Under the pieces are notes generated by a model that was given only the letters and a program-made list of their open reading frames with translations, was not told the origin of the DNA and did no database searches. From positions 1-8,632 of the forward strand of contig JAKADE010000096.1 in the NCBI GenBank assembly GCA_021820785.1: a stretch of DNA of 8,632 nucleotides, written 5' to 3'. The position numbers and the translations under genes were made by a program. Positions 1-6,336 of this stretch are shown here, piece by piece (the stretch's first letter is position 1; every line of letters begins with the position of its first letter). Origin of the DNA: Pseudomonadota bacterium. GTDB lineage: Bacteria; Pseudomonadota; Gammaproteobacteria; Steroidobacterales; Steroidobacteraceae.

Positions 1-6
1 CATAAT
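1..6 (+). promoter_or_regulatory. possible -10 box upstream of egtB
   Basis: The window opens with CATAAT, which matches 5 of 6 bases of the sigma70 -10 consensus. It would start transcription near position 13, giving a leader of about 80 nt before the egtB ATG. The -35 region lies outside the window, so the call cannot be completed. No other promoter-like element is visible before egtB. Confidence 0.2.
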
Positions 7-95
7 GATAGACCCTGCACCTCACAGGACGGTCCCGGGGCCGGCGCGACCGATTGCGCGGGGCCCGTGTGCCGCCGCCAATTCGCCTGCAAAAC

Positions 96-1373
96 ATGCC
101 ATTGGCCCGCGACAACCCGGCACCTGCAGACTCACCGGACGGTTTGAGCCAGTGGTATGCGCGCGTGCGTGCACGCACGCTCGAGCTGTGCGCGCCGCTC
201 GCACCGGAGGACACGGTGGTGCAGTCGATGCCGGACGCCAGTCCCACCAAGTGGCATCTGGCGCACACCAGCTGGTTCTTCGAGCGCTTCGTGCTCGGGC
301 GTGGCGGTGAGGGACCCGAACCGCTGCATCCGGAGTGGCACTTCCTCTTCAACTCGTATTATCAGAGCGCCGGACCGATGCACGCCCGCGATGCGCGCGG
401 CCTGCTCACCCGCCCGACGCTCGCCGAGATCTGCACGTACCGTGCGCAGATCGATGAGGCGGTCCTCGAGCGTCTGGCGCGCGGCATTCCGGAGGCACTC
501 GCCGCCGTGCTGACGCTCGGCCTGCATCACGAGCAGCAGCATCAGGAGCTGATGCTGACGGACCTGAAGCACCTCTTTGCCTGCAACCCGCTGCAGCCGG
601 CGTATACAGCGGCACGCGCCACGCGCAGCTGTACGGCCGGGCCGATGCGTTTCCTCGCCGGCCGCACCGGCATCGCGGCCACCGGCCATGACGGCACGGG
701 CTTCGCCTACGACAACGAACTGCCGCGGCACAGCGAACTGCTGCATCCGCACGCCATCGCGCACCGCCCGGTCACCAACGCCGAGTACGCCGAGTTCATC
801 CGCGACGGCGGTTACCGCACGCCGCTGTTGTGGATGGCGGAAGGATGGGCCACTGTGCAACGCGAGGGGTGGACGCGCCCGCTGTACTGGGCCGAAGATC
901 TGTCGAGCGCATTTACCCTCGGCGGAGCGCTCGAACTCGATCCGCACGCGCCGGTCTGTCACGTCAGTTTTTTCGAGGCCGACGCGTTCGCCCGCTGGGC
1001 CGGGGCGCGCCTGCCGCTCGAAGCCGAGTGGGAAACGCTCGCCGCGCCGCTCGACCCGATGCACGGACACTTCGCGGATGACGGTCTGTTCCAGCCGCAG
1101 GCCGACCCGCACCCGCAGCAGGAAGGTCCTCGGCAGCTCTTCGGCGACGTATGGGAATGGACGGGCAGCCCGTACGTCGGGTACCCCGGCTTCAAGCCGC
1201 TGCCGGGCGAGCTCGGCGAATACAACGGCAAATTCATGTGCGGTCAATGGGTGCTGCGCGGCGGGTCATGTGCCACACCGCGCGGGCACGTACGCGCCAG
1301 TTACCGCAACTTCTTCTACCCGCGGGATCGCTGGCAGTTCAGCGGCATCCGCCTGGCCCGGGATCTGCCATGA
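96..1373 (+). CDS. egtB: ergothioneine biosynthesis sulfoxide synthase EgtB
   Basis: EgtB is a non-heme iron enzyme that uses O2 to join hercynine to the sulfur of cysteine or gamma-glutamylcysteine, giving the sulfoxide precursor of ergothioneine; it acts in the cytosol. The 425-residue product has the family layout. An N-terminal DinB-like helical domain carries the iron ligands: H57 in WHLAHTSWFFE and the HX3HXE motif HEQQHQE at 145-151. A C-terminal FGE-sulfatase-type domain follows, with FGDVWEWTGSPY, LRGGSC and a final RNFFYPRDRWQFSGIRLARD block. I chose ATG 96. A TTG at 54 is also open in frame, but it would add 14 residues that do not look conserved; neither start has a clear Shine-Dalgarno. 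The stop overlaps the egtD start (ATGA), so the two genes are translationally coupled. The thiol donor cannot be told by eye. No egtA, egtC or egtE gene is in view. Confidence 0.95.
   Translation: MPLARDNPAPADSPDGLSQWYARVRARTLELCAPLAPEDTVVQSMPDASPTKWHLAHTSWFFERFVLGRGGEGPEPLHPEWHFLFNSYYQSAGPMHARDARGLLTRPTLAEICTYRAQIDEAVLERLARGIPEALAAVLTLGLHHEQQHQELMLTDLKHLFACNPLQPAYTAARATRSCTAGPMRFLAGRTGIAATGHDGTGFAYDNELPRHSELLHPHAIAHRPVTNAEYAEFIRDGGYRTPLLWMAEGWATVQREGWTRPLYWAEDLSSAFTLGGALELDPHAPVCHVSFFEADAFARWAGARLPLEAEWETLAAPLDPMHGHFADDGLFQPQADPHPQQEGPRQLFGDVWEWTGSPYVGYPGFKPLPGELGEYNGKFMCGQWVLRGGSCATPRGHVRASYRNFFYPRDRWQFSGIRLARDLP
163..180. repeat. 18-bp perfect palindrome inside egtB
   Basis: GCGTGCGTGCACGCACGC is a perfect inverted repeat centred on GTGCAC. 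It lies within codons 23-28 of egtB (ARVRAR region) and could fold into a hairpin early in the mRNA. Alternating purine-pyrimidine runs arise easily in GC-rich Arg/Ala codons, so a function is not implied. Confidence 0.5.
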
Positions 1374-2353
1374 GCACACTGCCGAGTGAGATCTTTCTCT
1401 ACGATCTGCACCCGAGCGATGCGGACATCCGCAGCGACGTGCTCGAGGGCCTGGCGCGTCATCCGAAGCAGCTGCCCTCGAAGTACTTCTACGATGCGCG
1501 CGGCTCGGAGCTGTTCGAGCGCATCTGCGCGCAGCCCGAGTACTACCTGACGCGCGCGGAAATTGCGCTGATGCGCACGCACGCCGCGGCCATCGGCGCG
1601 ACGCTCGGCCCGCACGCGCTGCTGCTCGAGTACGGCAGCGGCAGCGGCACCAAGACAGGGCTGCTGCTTGAGCACCTTCCCGAGATTGCCGCGTACGTGC
1701 CGGTGGAGATCTCCCGCAGCGCACTCACCGAGAGCGTGGCGCGCCTCAGTGAGCGGTTTGCGGACATCCAGATGCTGCCGGTGTGCGCGGATTTCACGCA
1801 GCCGATCACGCTGCCGCAGCCGGCGCGCCGGCCGGCGCGCACGGTCATCTACTTTCCCGGTTCGACGATCGGCAACTTCAGCGCCGATCAGGCCGTGCAG
1901 CTGCTGACGCAGATGCGCCGGGCGATGGGCCGCAACGGCGCGGCGCTCATCGGGGTGGACCTGGTGAAGTCCGCGCAGAGGATCGAGGCGGCCTACAATG
2001 ATGCCGCGGGCGTCACGGCCGAGTTCACCCTGAATCTGCTCACGCGTCTGAACCGGGAACTCGAGGCCAACTTCGACCTCGGTGCTTTCCGCCACCGCGC
2101 GCGCTACCACCCCGAACGGGAGAGGATCGAGACCTACATCGTCAGCCGATGCGATCAGTCCGTGAGTGTCGCCGGACACCGCGTTCACTTCGCCGCCGGC
2201 GAGGCGATGCGCGTCGAGCTCAGCTGCAAGTACTCGCCCGACTCCTTCGCGCACATTGCCGCACGCGCCGGCCTCGCGGTGAGCCACCTGTGGACGGATG
2301 CCGAGGGACTGTTCAGCGTGCAGTGCCTGCAGCCGTCCGGCGCACCGGGCTGA
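1370..2353 (+). CDS. egtD: L-histidine N-alpha-methyltransferase EgtD
   Basis: EgtD trimethylates histidine with three S-adenosylmethionine molecules to make hercynine, the substrate of EgtB. It is the first committed step of ergothioneine synthesis. The 327-residue product matches the family length and shows its hallmarks: SKYFYDARGSELFE (38-50), the SAM loop LLEYGSGSGTKT (85-96), YFPGSTIGNF (161-170) with N169, AYNDAAGVTAEF with Y209, and VELSCKY with E283 and S285. These residues sit at almost the same positions as the histidine-binding N166, Y206, E282 and S284 described for the mycobacterial enzyme. ATG 1370 overlaps the egtB TGA in ATGA, and a weak GGGA lies upstream. Many proteobacteria carry this same egtB-egtD pair without the other actinobacterial egt genes. 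The gene converges on the pirin pseudogene with 14 bp between ancestral stops. Confidence 0.95.
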   Translation: MSTLPSEIFLYDLHPSDADIRSDVLEGLARHPKQLPSKYFYDARGSELFERICAQPEYYLTRAEIALMRTHAAAIGATLGPHALLLEYGSGSGTKTGLLLEHLPEIAAYVPVEISRSALTESVARLSERFADIQMLPVCADFTQPITLPQPARRPARTVIYFPGSTIGNFSADQAVQLLTQMRRAMGRNGAALIGVDLVKSAQRIEAAYNDAAGVTAEFTLNLLTRLNRELEANFDLGAFRHRARYHPERERIETYIVSRCDQSVSVAGHRVHFAAGEAMRVELSCKYSPDSFAHIAARAGLAVSHLWTDAEGLFSVQCLQPSGAPG

Positions 2354-2429
2354 CGGGCGCCGCGCGCTCAGGCGAGGTCGAACAGCAGCACTTCGCTGTC
2401 GGTATCGGCCTCGATCGTCACTGCCGCCT

Positions 2430-2462
2430 GCGCCTGCACCGCCGCGCCTGCACCGCCGCGCC
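2430..2462. repeat. 14-bp tandem duplication in the pirin 3' end
   Basis: GCCTGCACCGCCGC occurs twice head to tail (2432-2445 and 2446-2459). The period-14 match extends 2 bases left and 3 bases right. On the coding strand this doubles GCGGCGGTGCAGGC and shifts the pirin frame. Deleting one unit restores a standard pirin C-terminus. Replication slippage is the simplest cause; an assembly error is possible but less likely for a clean 14-bp unit. Confidence 0.92.
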
Positions 2463-2996
2463 GTCACCGGCGCGCATCTCGGTCCCGTTCAGCGCCGCGA
2501 TGCCCCGCGCCACCTGCAGCCAGACCCCGCGCCCCGACGCAATGGCGTGCTCGATCTTCTCCCCCGGCGACACATTGGCGAGGTACACCCGGACGTCCTG
2601 ATGCACGGTGAGTGAACCCTCGGCACCGTCCGGGGAGGCGACGAGCTGCAGCCGCCCGCGCCGCCCTTCGGGCGCAAACCCGCGCTGCTCGTATCCGGGC
2701 GTCAGTCCGGTTTCGGCCGGAATGATCCAGATCTGCAGGAAATGCACCGGCTCGCTCGCCGAGGGATTGAACTCGCTGTGGCGGATGCCCGTGCCGGCGC
2801 TCATGCGCTGCAGCTCCCCGGGGCGGATCTGCGTGCCGTGACCGAGGCTGTCGCGATGCTCGAGCGCGCCCTCGATCACGTACGAGAGGATCTCCATGTC
2901 ACGGTGGGCATGCGTCGGGAAGCCCGCCCCCGGCACCACCCGATCCTCATTGATCACGCGCAGGCTGCGAAAGCCCATGTGATCCGGATCCCGATA

Positions 2997-3189
2997 TTGG
3001 CACCCAGACTTGACCCTGCGCTCCGCTGTTCCTGACAGCACGCGCATGGCCTCGGTCCCGAGGGACCTTCCATCCAGTTCGCGCTTCTCAGCGGTCGGAC
3101 TTGCCTAGCTCGGTTGAACCGAACCGCGTCTCGGATCCGCTCCACGCGCTTCACGTCCCGCCTACCCGGCGGTAGAGGCCTTTTACCTG
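2997..3189 (-). ncRNA. structured RNA, possible HEARO / IscB-IsrB omega RNA
   Basis: Downstream of a good promoter, the - strand folds into an ordered series of stems. H1 is CTACC 3175-3171 with GGTAG 3166-3162. A long-range helix joins GGAC 3158-3155 to GTCC 3100-3097 and encloses H2 (CGCGT 3148-3144 with ACGCG 3129-3125) and H3 (TCGGT 3122-3118 with ACCGA 3114-3110). H4 is GGTCC 3067-3063 with GGACC 3058-3054, loop CUCG. H5 is GCTGT 3039-3035 with ACAGC 3029-3025, inside an outer GCGC/GCGC pair (3045-3042 with 3021-3018). The 3' tail contains GGGTCAAGTCTGGGTGCCAA. The order and the blocks CCGAGCTAGGCAAGTCCGACC-like (3113-3093) and GGAAGGTCCC...GGGACC resemble, from memory, HEARO RNAs, the scaffolds used by IscB/IsrB nucleases. 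The fold is seen in the sequence; the family name is an inference. The 5' end is set only by the predicted promoter. Confidence 0.5.
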
Positions 3190-3312
3190 ACTGTGATTTT
3201 ATCCAGCTACGCGAACTGATGCAAGTACTGAGTCTGGTCGTCTCTGGCCGGCAGGCTTCCCGCTGCGCGGTGATTTAAACCGCCGGGGTCGCTCACCCTC
3301 CCAGTTCGCTTC
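3074..3312 (-). repeat. imperfect direct repeat within the insert
   Basis: On the - strand, GAAGCGAACTGG (3312-3301) begins exactly at the inferred insert edge. It recurs as GAAGCGCGAACTGG (3087-3074) inside the structured RNA, about 225 bp away, differing by a 2-base gap. Both copies are followed by purine-rich sequence (GAGGGT and ATGGAAGGT). The match supports placing the edge at 3312, and could reflect a guide or recognition duplication, or chance. Confidence 0.45.
3196..3224 (-). promoter_or_regulatory. sigma70-type promoter inside the insert
   Basis: On the - strand TTGCAT (3224-3219) and TAAAAT (3201-3196) are separated by exactly 17 nt. The -35 matches 4 of 6 consensus bases and the -10 matches 5 of 6. 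Transcription would start near 3189, just before the structured RNA, and would run into the downstream pirin fragment. It is the best promoter-like pair I found in the window. Confidence 0.6.
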
Positions 3313-3409
3313 GTCGGCAAAGGAGAACGTGTGGCGGCTCTCGAGCCACCCCGTGCGACTCGCACCGCGCGTCAGCCGATCGCGAAAGATGATCATGCGA
3401 AGTCTCCGT

Positions 3410-3799
3410 TCAGACCCAATAGGCCGCGACGCACCGGCCATCGCTCGGCAGCGGCCCGGACTCCTCGAGCCAGTCCACTCGCCTCACCGGGATTGCCGCC
3501 GTCTCGCGCGGCTCGGCCAGGCGCAGGTTGACCGCGATCCTGCGCCGGCCGTCGGGACCGGCTGCGAGCGCGCGCCAGTAGGCCAGCACCCCGCACACCG
3601 GGCAGAAATGAAAGCCGATCGAGTCACCGCGCACGTAGCAGCCGGTCCGGCCCGAGACCACGATGCGCTCGTCCTGGAAGTCATAGGCCCAGAGCGCCGC
3701 ATACCGACGGCACACCGTGCAGTTGCAGGCGGTGGCACTTTCCGGATCGCCGCGATGCGTCCAGCGAACCGCACCACAATGACAGGTGCCTTCGATCAT
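3410..3799 (-). CDS. GFA-family zinc-binding protein
   Basis: The 129-residue product belongs to the GFA fold (glutathione-dependent formaldehyde-activating enzyme/CENP-V). Most bacterial members have no assigned substrate, so a formaldehyde role should not be assumed. All expected zinc cysteines are present: CHC at C6 and C8, CNCTVC with C25, C27 and C30, and FCPVCG with C66 and C69. The length is usual for a single-domain member. I chose ATG 3799 because the conserved GTCHCGAV begins 3 residues later; a weak GAAG lies upstream. The frame is open further upstream to 4102, but that part overlaps the divergent DUF938 gene and is not family-like. The gene is the first of a pair with pirin, 13 bp apart, and is divergent from the DUF938 gene across 62 bp. 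Confidence 0.9.
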   Translation of the reverse strand: MIEGTCHCGAVRWTHRGDPESATACNCTVCRRYAALWAYDFQDERIVVSGRTGCYVRGDSIGFHFCPVCGVLAYWRALAAGPDGRRRIAVNLRLAEPRETAAIPVRRVDWLEESGPLPSDGRCVAAYWV

Positions 3800-3847
3800 G
3801 ATCTTCAGTATCGCACGCCCGGTGCGCCCGTTCTGGCCGGGCCTCGC

Positions 3848-3853
3848 TATCAT
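3848..3853 (+). promoter_or_regulatory. possible -10 box for the DUF938 gene
   Basis: TATCAT, a 5 of 6 match to the sigma70 -10, lies 8 nt before ATG 3862, in the 62-bp divergent spacer. Initiation about 7 nt downstream would place the transcript start at or next to the start codon, giving a leaderless mRNA. That fits the lack of a Shine-Dalgarno. No convincing -35 is seen at normal spacing. Confidence 0.3.
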
Positions 3854-3861
3854 GCACATCG

Positions 3862-4467
3862 ATGCCCGAGCCGAAGCCCTACTCCGAAGCCTGCGCACGC
3901 AACCGCGGGCCGATCCTCGAGGTCCTGCGGCGGTACTTCGCCGACCGGCGACGCGTCCTTGAAATCGGCAGCGGCACCGGCCAGCACGCGGTGCACTTCG
4001 CCGCCGCGATGCCGCATCTGATCTGGCAGACCTCCGATTTGCCCGCACACCTTGCGGGCATACGCGCGTGGCTCGAGGAGGCCGCGCTGGCGAATCTCCC
4101 ACCGCCGCTTCCGCTCGATGTCGCCGGTCCCTGGCCCGATGCTCGCTTCGACGCGACGTTCACGGCGAACACCCTGCACATCATGAGCTGGGCTCACGTG
4201 TGCGCGCTGTTCGCGGCGCTGCCGGGAGTCCTCGCCCCCGAGGCGGTGCTGGCCGTCTACGGCCCGTTCAACTATGGCGGGACATTCACCAGCGAGAGCA
4301 ACGCGGCGTTCGACGCATGGCTGAAAGCCCGCGCGAGCGAGAGCGGCGTGCGCGACTTCGAGGCGGTCGATGCGCTCGCCCGAGCCGCCGGATTTGCGCT
4401 CATCGAAGATTGCGCCATGCCGGCGCACAATCGCCTGCTCCTTTGGCAATGGACCGGCGCGCGCTGA
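3862..4467 (+). CDS. DUF938-family SAM-dependent methyltransferase
   Basis: The 201-residue product matches the DUF938 family (METTL26-like), small class I methyltransferases without an established substrate. The N-terminus YSEACARNRGPILEVLRRYF is the typical family opening. It is followed by the SAM-binding motif VLEIGSGTGQHAVHFA (32-47), the post-motif acid QTSDL, the central TANTLHIMSW and the family block VYGPFNYGGTFTSESN. Near the C-terminus comes MPAHNRLLLW. Length and ends look complete. There is no Shine-Dalgarno, and a -10-like box sits just upstream, so the mRNA may be leaderless. The gene converges on the ATP-grasp gene with 16 bp between stops and no visible terminator. A proteobacterial role beyond methyl transfer is not known to me. 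Confidence 0.92.
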   Translation: MPEPKPYSEACARNRGPILEVLRRYFADRRRVLEIGSGTGQHAVHFAAAMPHLIWQTSDLPAHLAGIRAWLEEAALANLPPPLPLDVAGPWPDARFDATFTANTLHIMSWAHVCALFAALPGVLAPEAVLAVYGPFNYGGTFTSESNAAFDAWLKARASESGVRDFEAVDALARAAGFALIEDCAMPAHNRLLLWQWTGAR

Positions 4468-4483
4468 GGCGCCGCTGCGCGTA

Positions 4484-5419
4484 TCAGCCGGCGCGCACCG
4501 TCGCGGCAATCTGCTGCGCGAAGCGCTCGGCCGCGCCGGCGGCGAACCCCAGGAACAGCGACGGCTCGGCGAGCTCCAGCTCGAGCACGAACGGCGCACC
4601 GGCCGCATCGCGCAGCAGGTCGACCCGCGCATAGAGCAGCGGCTCGGGCGTCCGTCCCGCATCGCGCAGCGCCGCGAGCACCCGCTCGGCAACCGCCCGC
4701 TCCGCCGGTTGCGGGGTCCGTGCCGTGATGTGCTCCGGGGCGAACAGCGCGCGCGTCGGGTCGGCGTTCGGGCGCAGCAGCGGGCCTTTGCGAATGGCGT
4801 GACTGAACTGCCCGCCGAAGAACAGCAGGGCCGTCTCCCCGTCGCGATCCACCGCCTCCAGATACGGCTGCAGCAGCACGCTGCGTCCGGCCGCGAGCAG
4901 CCCATCCGCGTGCGCAGACGCCTCTTGCAGCTGTGCGCGCCCGAGACGGCGCGCGCCGCGCGAACCGGCCCCCACCGCCGGCTTGATCACGAACTCCGCA
5001 CAGGGCTGTTCGGCGAGGAACCGCTCGATCGCCGGTCGCGCCGGCTCGTCGGGCTCGATGAATGCGCTCGGGACCGCCGGCAGGCCGAGCGCGGCGAGAT
5101 CGCGCAGGTAGTGCTTGTCGGTATTCCAGGCAACCACCGGCTCGGGGTTGTGCAGACGCGTCTGGCGCGACACCTGCGCAAGCCAGCCGCGGAACTCCTC
5201 CAGTCGATCGGTGTAGTCCCAGGTCGAGCGCAGCAGCGCAAGGTCGTAGTCGGACCAGCGCACAGCCGGATCGTCCCAGTCGAGCACTTCGGCGGTGAGC
5301 CCAGCGGCGGCCACCGCCGCCTCGAGTGCCGGCATGTCCTCGTCGAGTCCGCGCGCGGCGCGCGCGCCCACCAGCGCGATGCGGCCCGCGCCGCGCCGGA
5401 CAACGCTCGGGGCGCTCAC
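4484..5419 (-). CDS. ATP-grasp ligase, DcsG/RimK-like
   Basis: The 311-residue product is an ATP-grasp enzyme that would couple ATP hydrolysis to amide or ring formation through an acyl phosphate. The N-terminal half has WDDPAVRWSDYDLALLRSTWDYT (48-70) and NPEPVVAWNTDKHYLRDLA (91-109). I associate these with the family containing DcsG, the O-ureido-D-serine cyclo-ligase of D-cycloserine synthesis. The nucleotide-binding part shows FVIKPAVGAGSRG (143-155) with K146, then VLLQPYLEAVDRDGE (181-195), FSHAIRKGP (205-213) and the metal-binding VLELELAEPSLFL (278-290). No carrier or membrane domain is present. The start is GTG 5419, inside GTGA overlapping the aguB stop; the Shine-Dalgarno is weak, which suggests coupling. 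The substrate is unknown: homology to DcsG does not imply cycloserine production, since no other dcs genes are nearby. Confidence 0.88.
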   Translation of the reverse strand: MSAPSVVRRGAGRIALVGARAARGLDEDMPALEAAVAAAGLTAEVLDWDDPAVRWSDYDLALLRSTWDYTDRLEEFRGWLAQVSRQTRLHNPEPVVAWNTDKHYLRDLAALGLPAVPSAFIEPDEPARPAIERFLAEQPCAEFVIKPAVGAGSRGARRLGRAQLQEASAHADGLLAAGRSVLLQPYLEAVDRDGETALLFFGGQFSHAIRKGPLLRPNADPTRALFAPEHITARTPQPAERAVAERVLAALRDAGRTPEPLLYARVDLLRDAAGAPFVLELELAEPSLFLGFAAGAAERFAQQIAATVRAG

Positions 5420-6336
5420 CGGGTCCGTCCGTCGTACGTGACGAGCGCCCCGTAGAGCTCCGGGCGCCGGTCGCGGAACACGAACCAGTTGTCGCGCAGG
5501 CTCGCGGTCTGATCCAGATCGAAGTCGGCCGTCAGTACCGCATCGCCCGACTCGCCGGCCTCGGCGATCTTCGCCCCGAGCGCATCAGTGATGAAGGACG
5601 AGCCGTAGAAGCGGATGTAGAGTCCTTCGGGGTCCTGCAGCGAGCGCTCCAGACCATAGCGGTTCGCAGCGATGAGCGGGGTCAGGTTCGCCGCCGCATG
5701 TCCCTGCTGCGTCCGCTGCCAGTGCGCGCGCGAATCCACCGGCAGCGCCGGCGGCGGCTCGGTGCCGATCGCGGTCGGATACAGGAGCAGCTGTGCCCCC
5801 TGGAGCACCATGGCACGGGCCGCTTCGGGGAACCACTGGTCCCAGCAGATGCCGATCCCGAGGCGCGCATAGCGCGTGCTCCACACCTTGAAGCCGGTGT
5901 CTCCGGGGCTGAAGTAGTTCTTCTCCTGGTATCCCGGGCCGTTCGGAATGTGCGATTTGCGGTACACGCCGAGCCGCGTGCCGTCCGCATCGAGCACCGC
6001 GATCGAGTTGAAGTACGCCGCGCCGGCACGCTCGAAGAAACTGATCGGCAGCACGACACCGAGCTCGCGCGCCACGGCGCTGAAGTGGCGCACCGCGCGG
6101 TTGTCCTCCACGGCGCTCGCCAGGCGCAGATGCCGGGCGTCCTGCTCGATGCAGAAGTACGGCGTCTCGAACAGCTCCGGCAGCAGGATGATCTGCGCGC
6201 CGCGCCCGGCCGCCTCGCGCACCAGGGCTTCGGCCGCGGCGATGTTCGCCGCCGCGTCCCAGCTGCAGGACATCTGGATCGCCGCGACGCGCACGGGCCG
6301 AGGCGTCGCGGCGAGGTGTGCGGGATGCTCAGCCAT
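5416..6336 (-). CDS. aguB: N-carbamoylputrescine amidase (nitrilase superfamily)
   Basis: The predicted reaction hydrolyses N-carbamoylputrescine to putrescine, CO2 and ammonia, the last step of the agmatine route to polyamines. The 306-residue product has the nitrilase catalytic triad in family context: E54 in LLPELFETPYF, K127 in YRKSHIPNGPGYQEKNYF and C164 in GIGICWDQWFPE. The long conserved stretch around K127 and the WDQWFPE block favour AguB over other amidases. Length is usual for the family. ATG 6336 has an AGGG 7 nt upstream, lies within the end of the oxidoreductase gene (8-bp overlap), and the stop overlaps the ATP-grasp start. The usual partner, agmatine deiminase AguA, is not next to it here, so the substrate is likely but not proven by context. 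Confidence 0.92.
   Translation of the reverse strand: MAEHPAHLAATPRPVRVAAIQMSCSWDAAANIAAAEALVREAAGRGAQIILLPELFETPYFCIEQDARHLRLASAVEDNRAVRHFSAVARELGVVLPISFFERAGAAYFNSIAVLDADGTRLGVYRKSHIPNGPGYQEKNYFSPGDTGFKVWSTRYARLGIGICWDQWFPEAARAMVLQGAQLLLYPTAIGTEPPPALPVDSRAHWQRTQQGHAAANLTPLIAANRYGLERSLQDPEGLYIRFYGSSFITDALGAKIAEAGESGDAVLTADFDLDQTASLRDNWFVFRDRRPELYGALVTYDGRTR

Larger units (their letters stand above)
2997..3312 (-). mobile_element. protein-less insertion element in pirin, HEARO/OMEGA-RNA-like
   Basis: About 316 bp interrupts pirin exactly between the codons for FAD (ending at 3313) and YRDP (starting at 2996). The edges are inferred from family alignment in memory and may be off by a few bases. 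No target-site duplication and no terminal inverted repeats are visible, which fits IS200/IS605-type transposition better than DDE transposition. No protein is encoded. On the - strand the left part (3312-3225) holds a small hairpin (GCGGT 3283-3279 with ACCGC 3271-3267). A promoter (3224-3196) and a structured RNA (about 3189-2997) follow. AT-rich patches such as GTTTAAATCA and GATAAAATCA contrast with the GC-rich surroundings. Protein-less copies are known for HEARO elements, which are mobilised in trans. Known HEARO insertions tend to follow ATGA or GTGA, and I do not see that at this junction, which counts against an exact match. Group I or II introns, a MITE or an unknown RNA element are alternatives. 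Confidence 0.6.
2368..3396 (-). pseudogene. pirin-family protein, split by an insertion and frameshifted
   Basis: Pirins are double-cupin, metal-binding proteins; some act as quercetinases or transcription cofactors, and this one's role is unknown. The native start is ATG 3396 (GGAG 7-8 nt upstream), reading MIIFRDRLTRGASRTGW and then LESRHTFSFAD to base 3313. The rest of cupin 1 resumes at base 2996 with YRDPDHMGFRSLRVINEDRV. About 316 bp of unrelated sequence separates them, with stop codons and a frame shift. The downstream part keeps all four metal ligands: THAHRDME and GIRHSE, which correspond to H57, H59, H101 and E103 of the restored protein. Near the 3' end, a 14-bp duplication sends the frame to an early TGA at 2418. 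Without it the gene continues with AVTIEADTDSEVLLFDLA to TGA 2368. Removing both lesions gives 232 residues, close to the size of E. coli YhhW. An ATG at 3047 inside the insert opens a 209-codon chimeric frame to 2418, but its only SD-like GAGG is too close. The GFA gene lies 13 bp upstream, so the two were probably co-transcribed. Confidence 0.9.

Noticed and set aside
54..95. TTG start at 54 for egtB
   Set aside because: It adds 14 residues without family resemblance and has no Shine-Dalgarno. ATG 96 already includes the conserved N-terminal region.
1820..1839. Repeated CCGGCGCG units in egtD
   Set aside because: They encode the in-frame PARRPAR stretch and are explained by codon bias in a GC-rich gene.
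2354..2367. Terminator between egtD and pirin, and likewise at 4468-4483
   Set aside because: The convergent gaps are only 14-16 bp, and I see no stem followed by a T-run on either strand.
3110..3122. tRNA-like T-loop (GGTTCGGTTCAACCG region)
   Set aside because: No acceptor, D or anticodon arms surround it. The hairpin is one element of the larger RNA fold.
2997..3312. Group II or group I intron as an explanation for the pirin insert
   Set aside because: The 5' edge lacks the GTGYG start and no domain V-like hairpin or AY end is seen. The conserved group I P/Q/R/S elements are also not visible. At 316 bp it is too short for a typical group II intron.
4370..5455. Long + strand open frame opposite the ATP-grasp gene
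   Set aside because: The opposite strand carries clear ATP-grasp motifs; this frame is low-complexity Arg-rich sequence.
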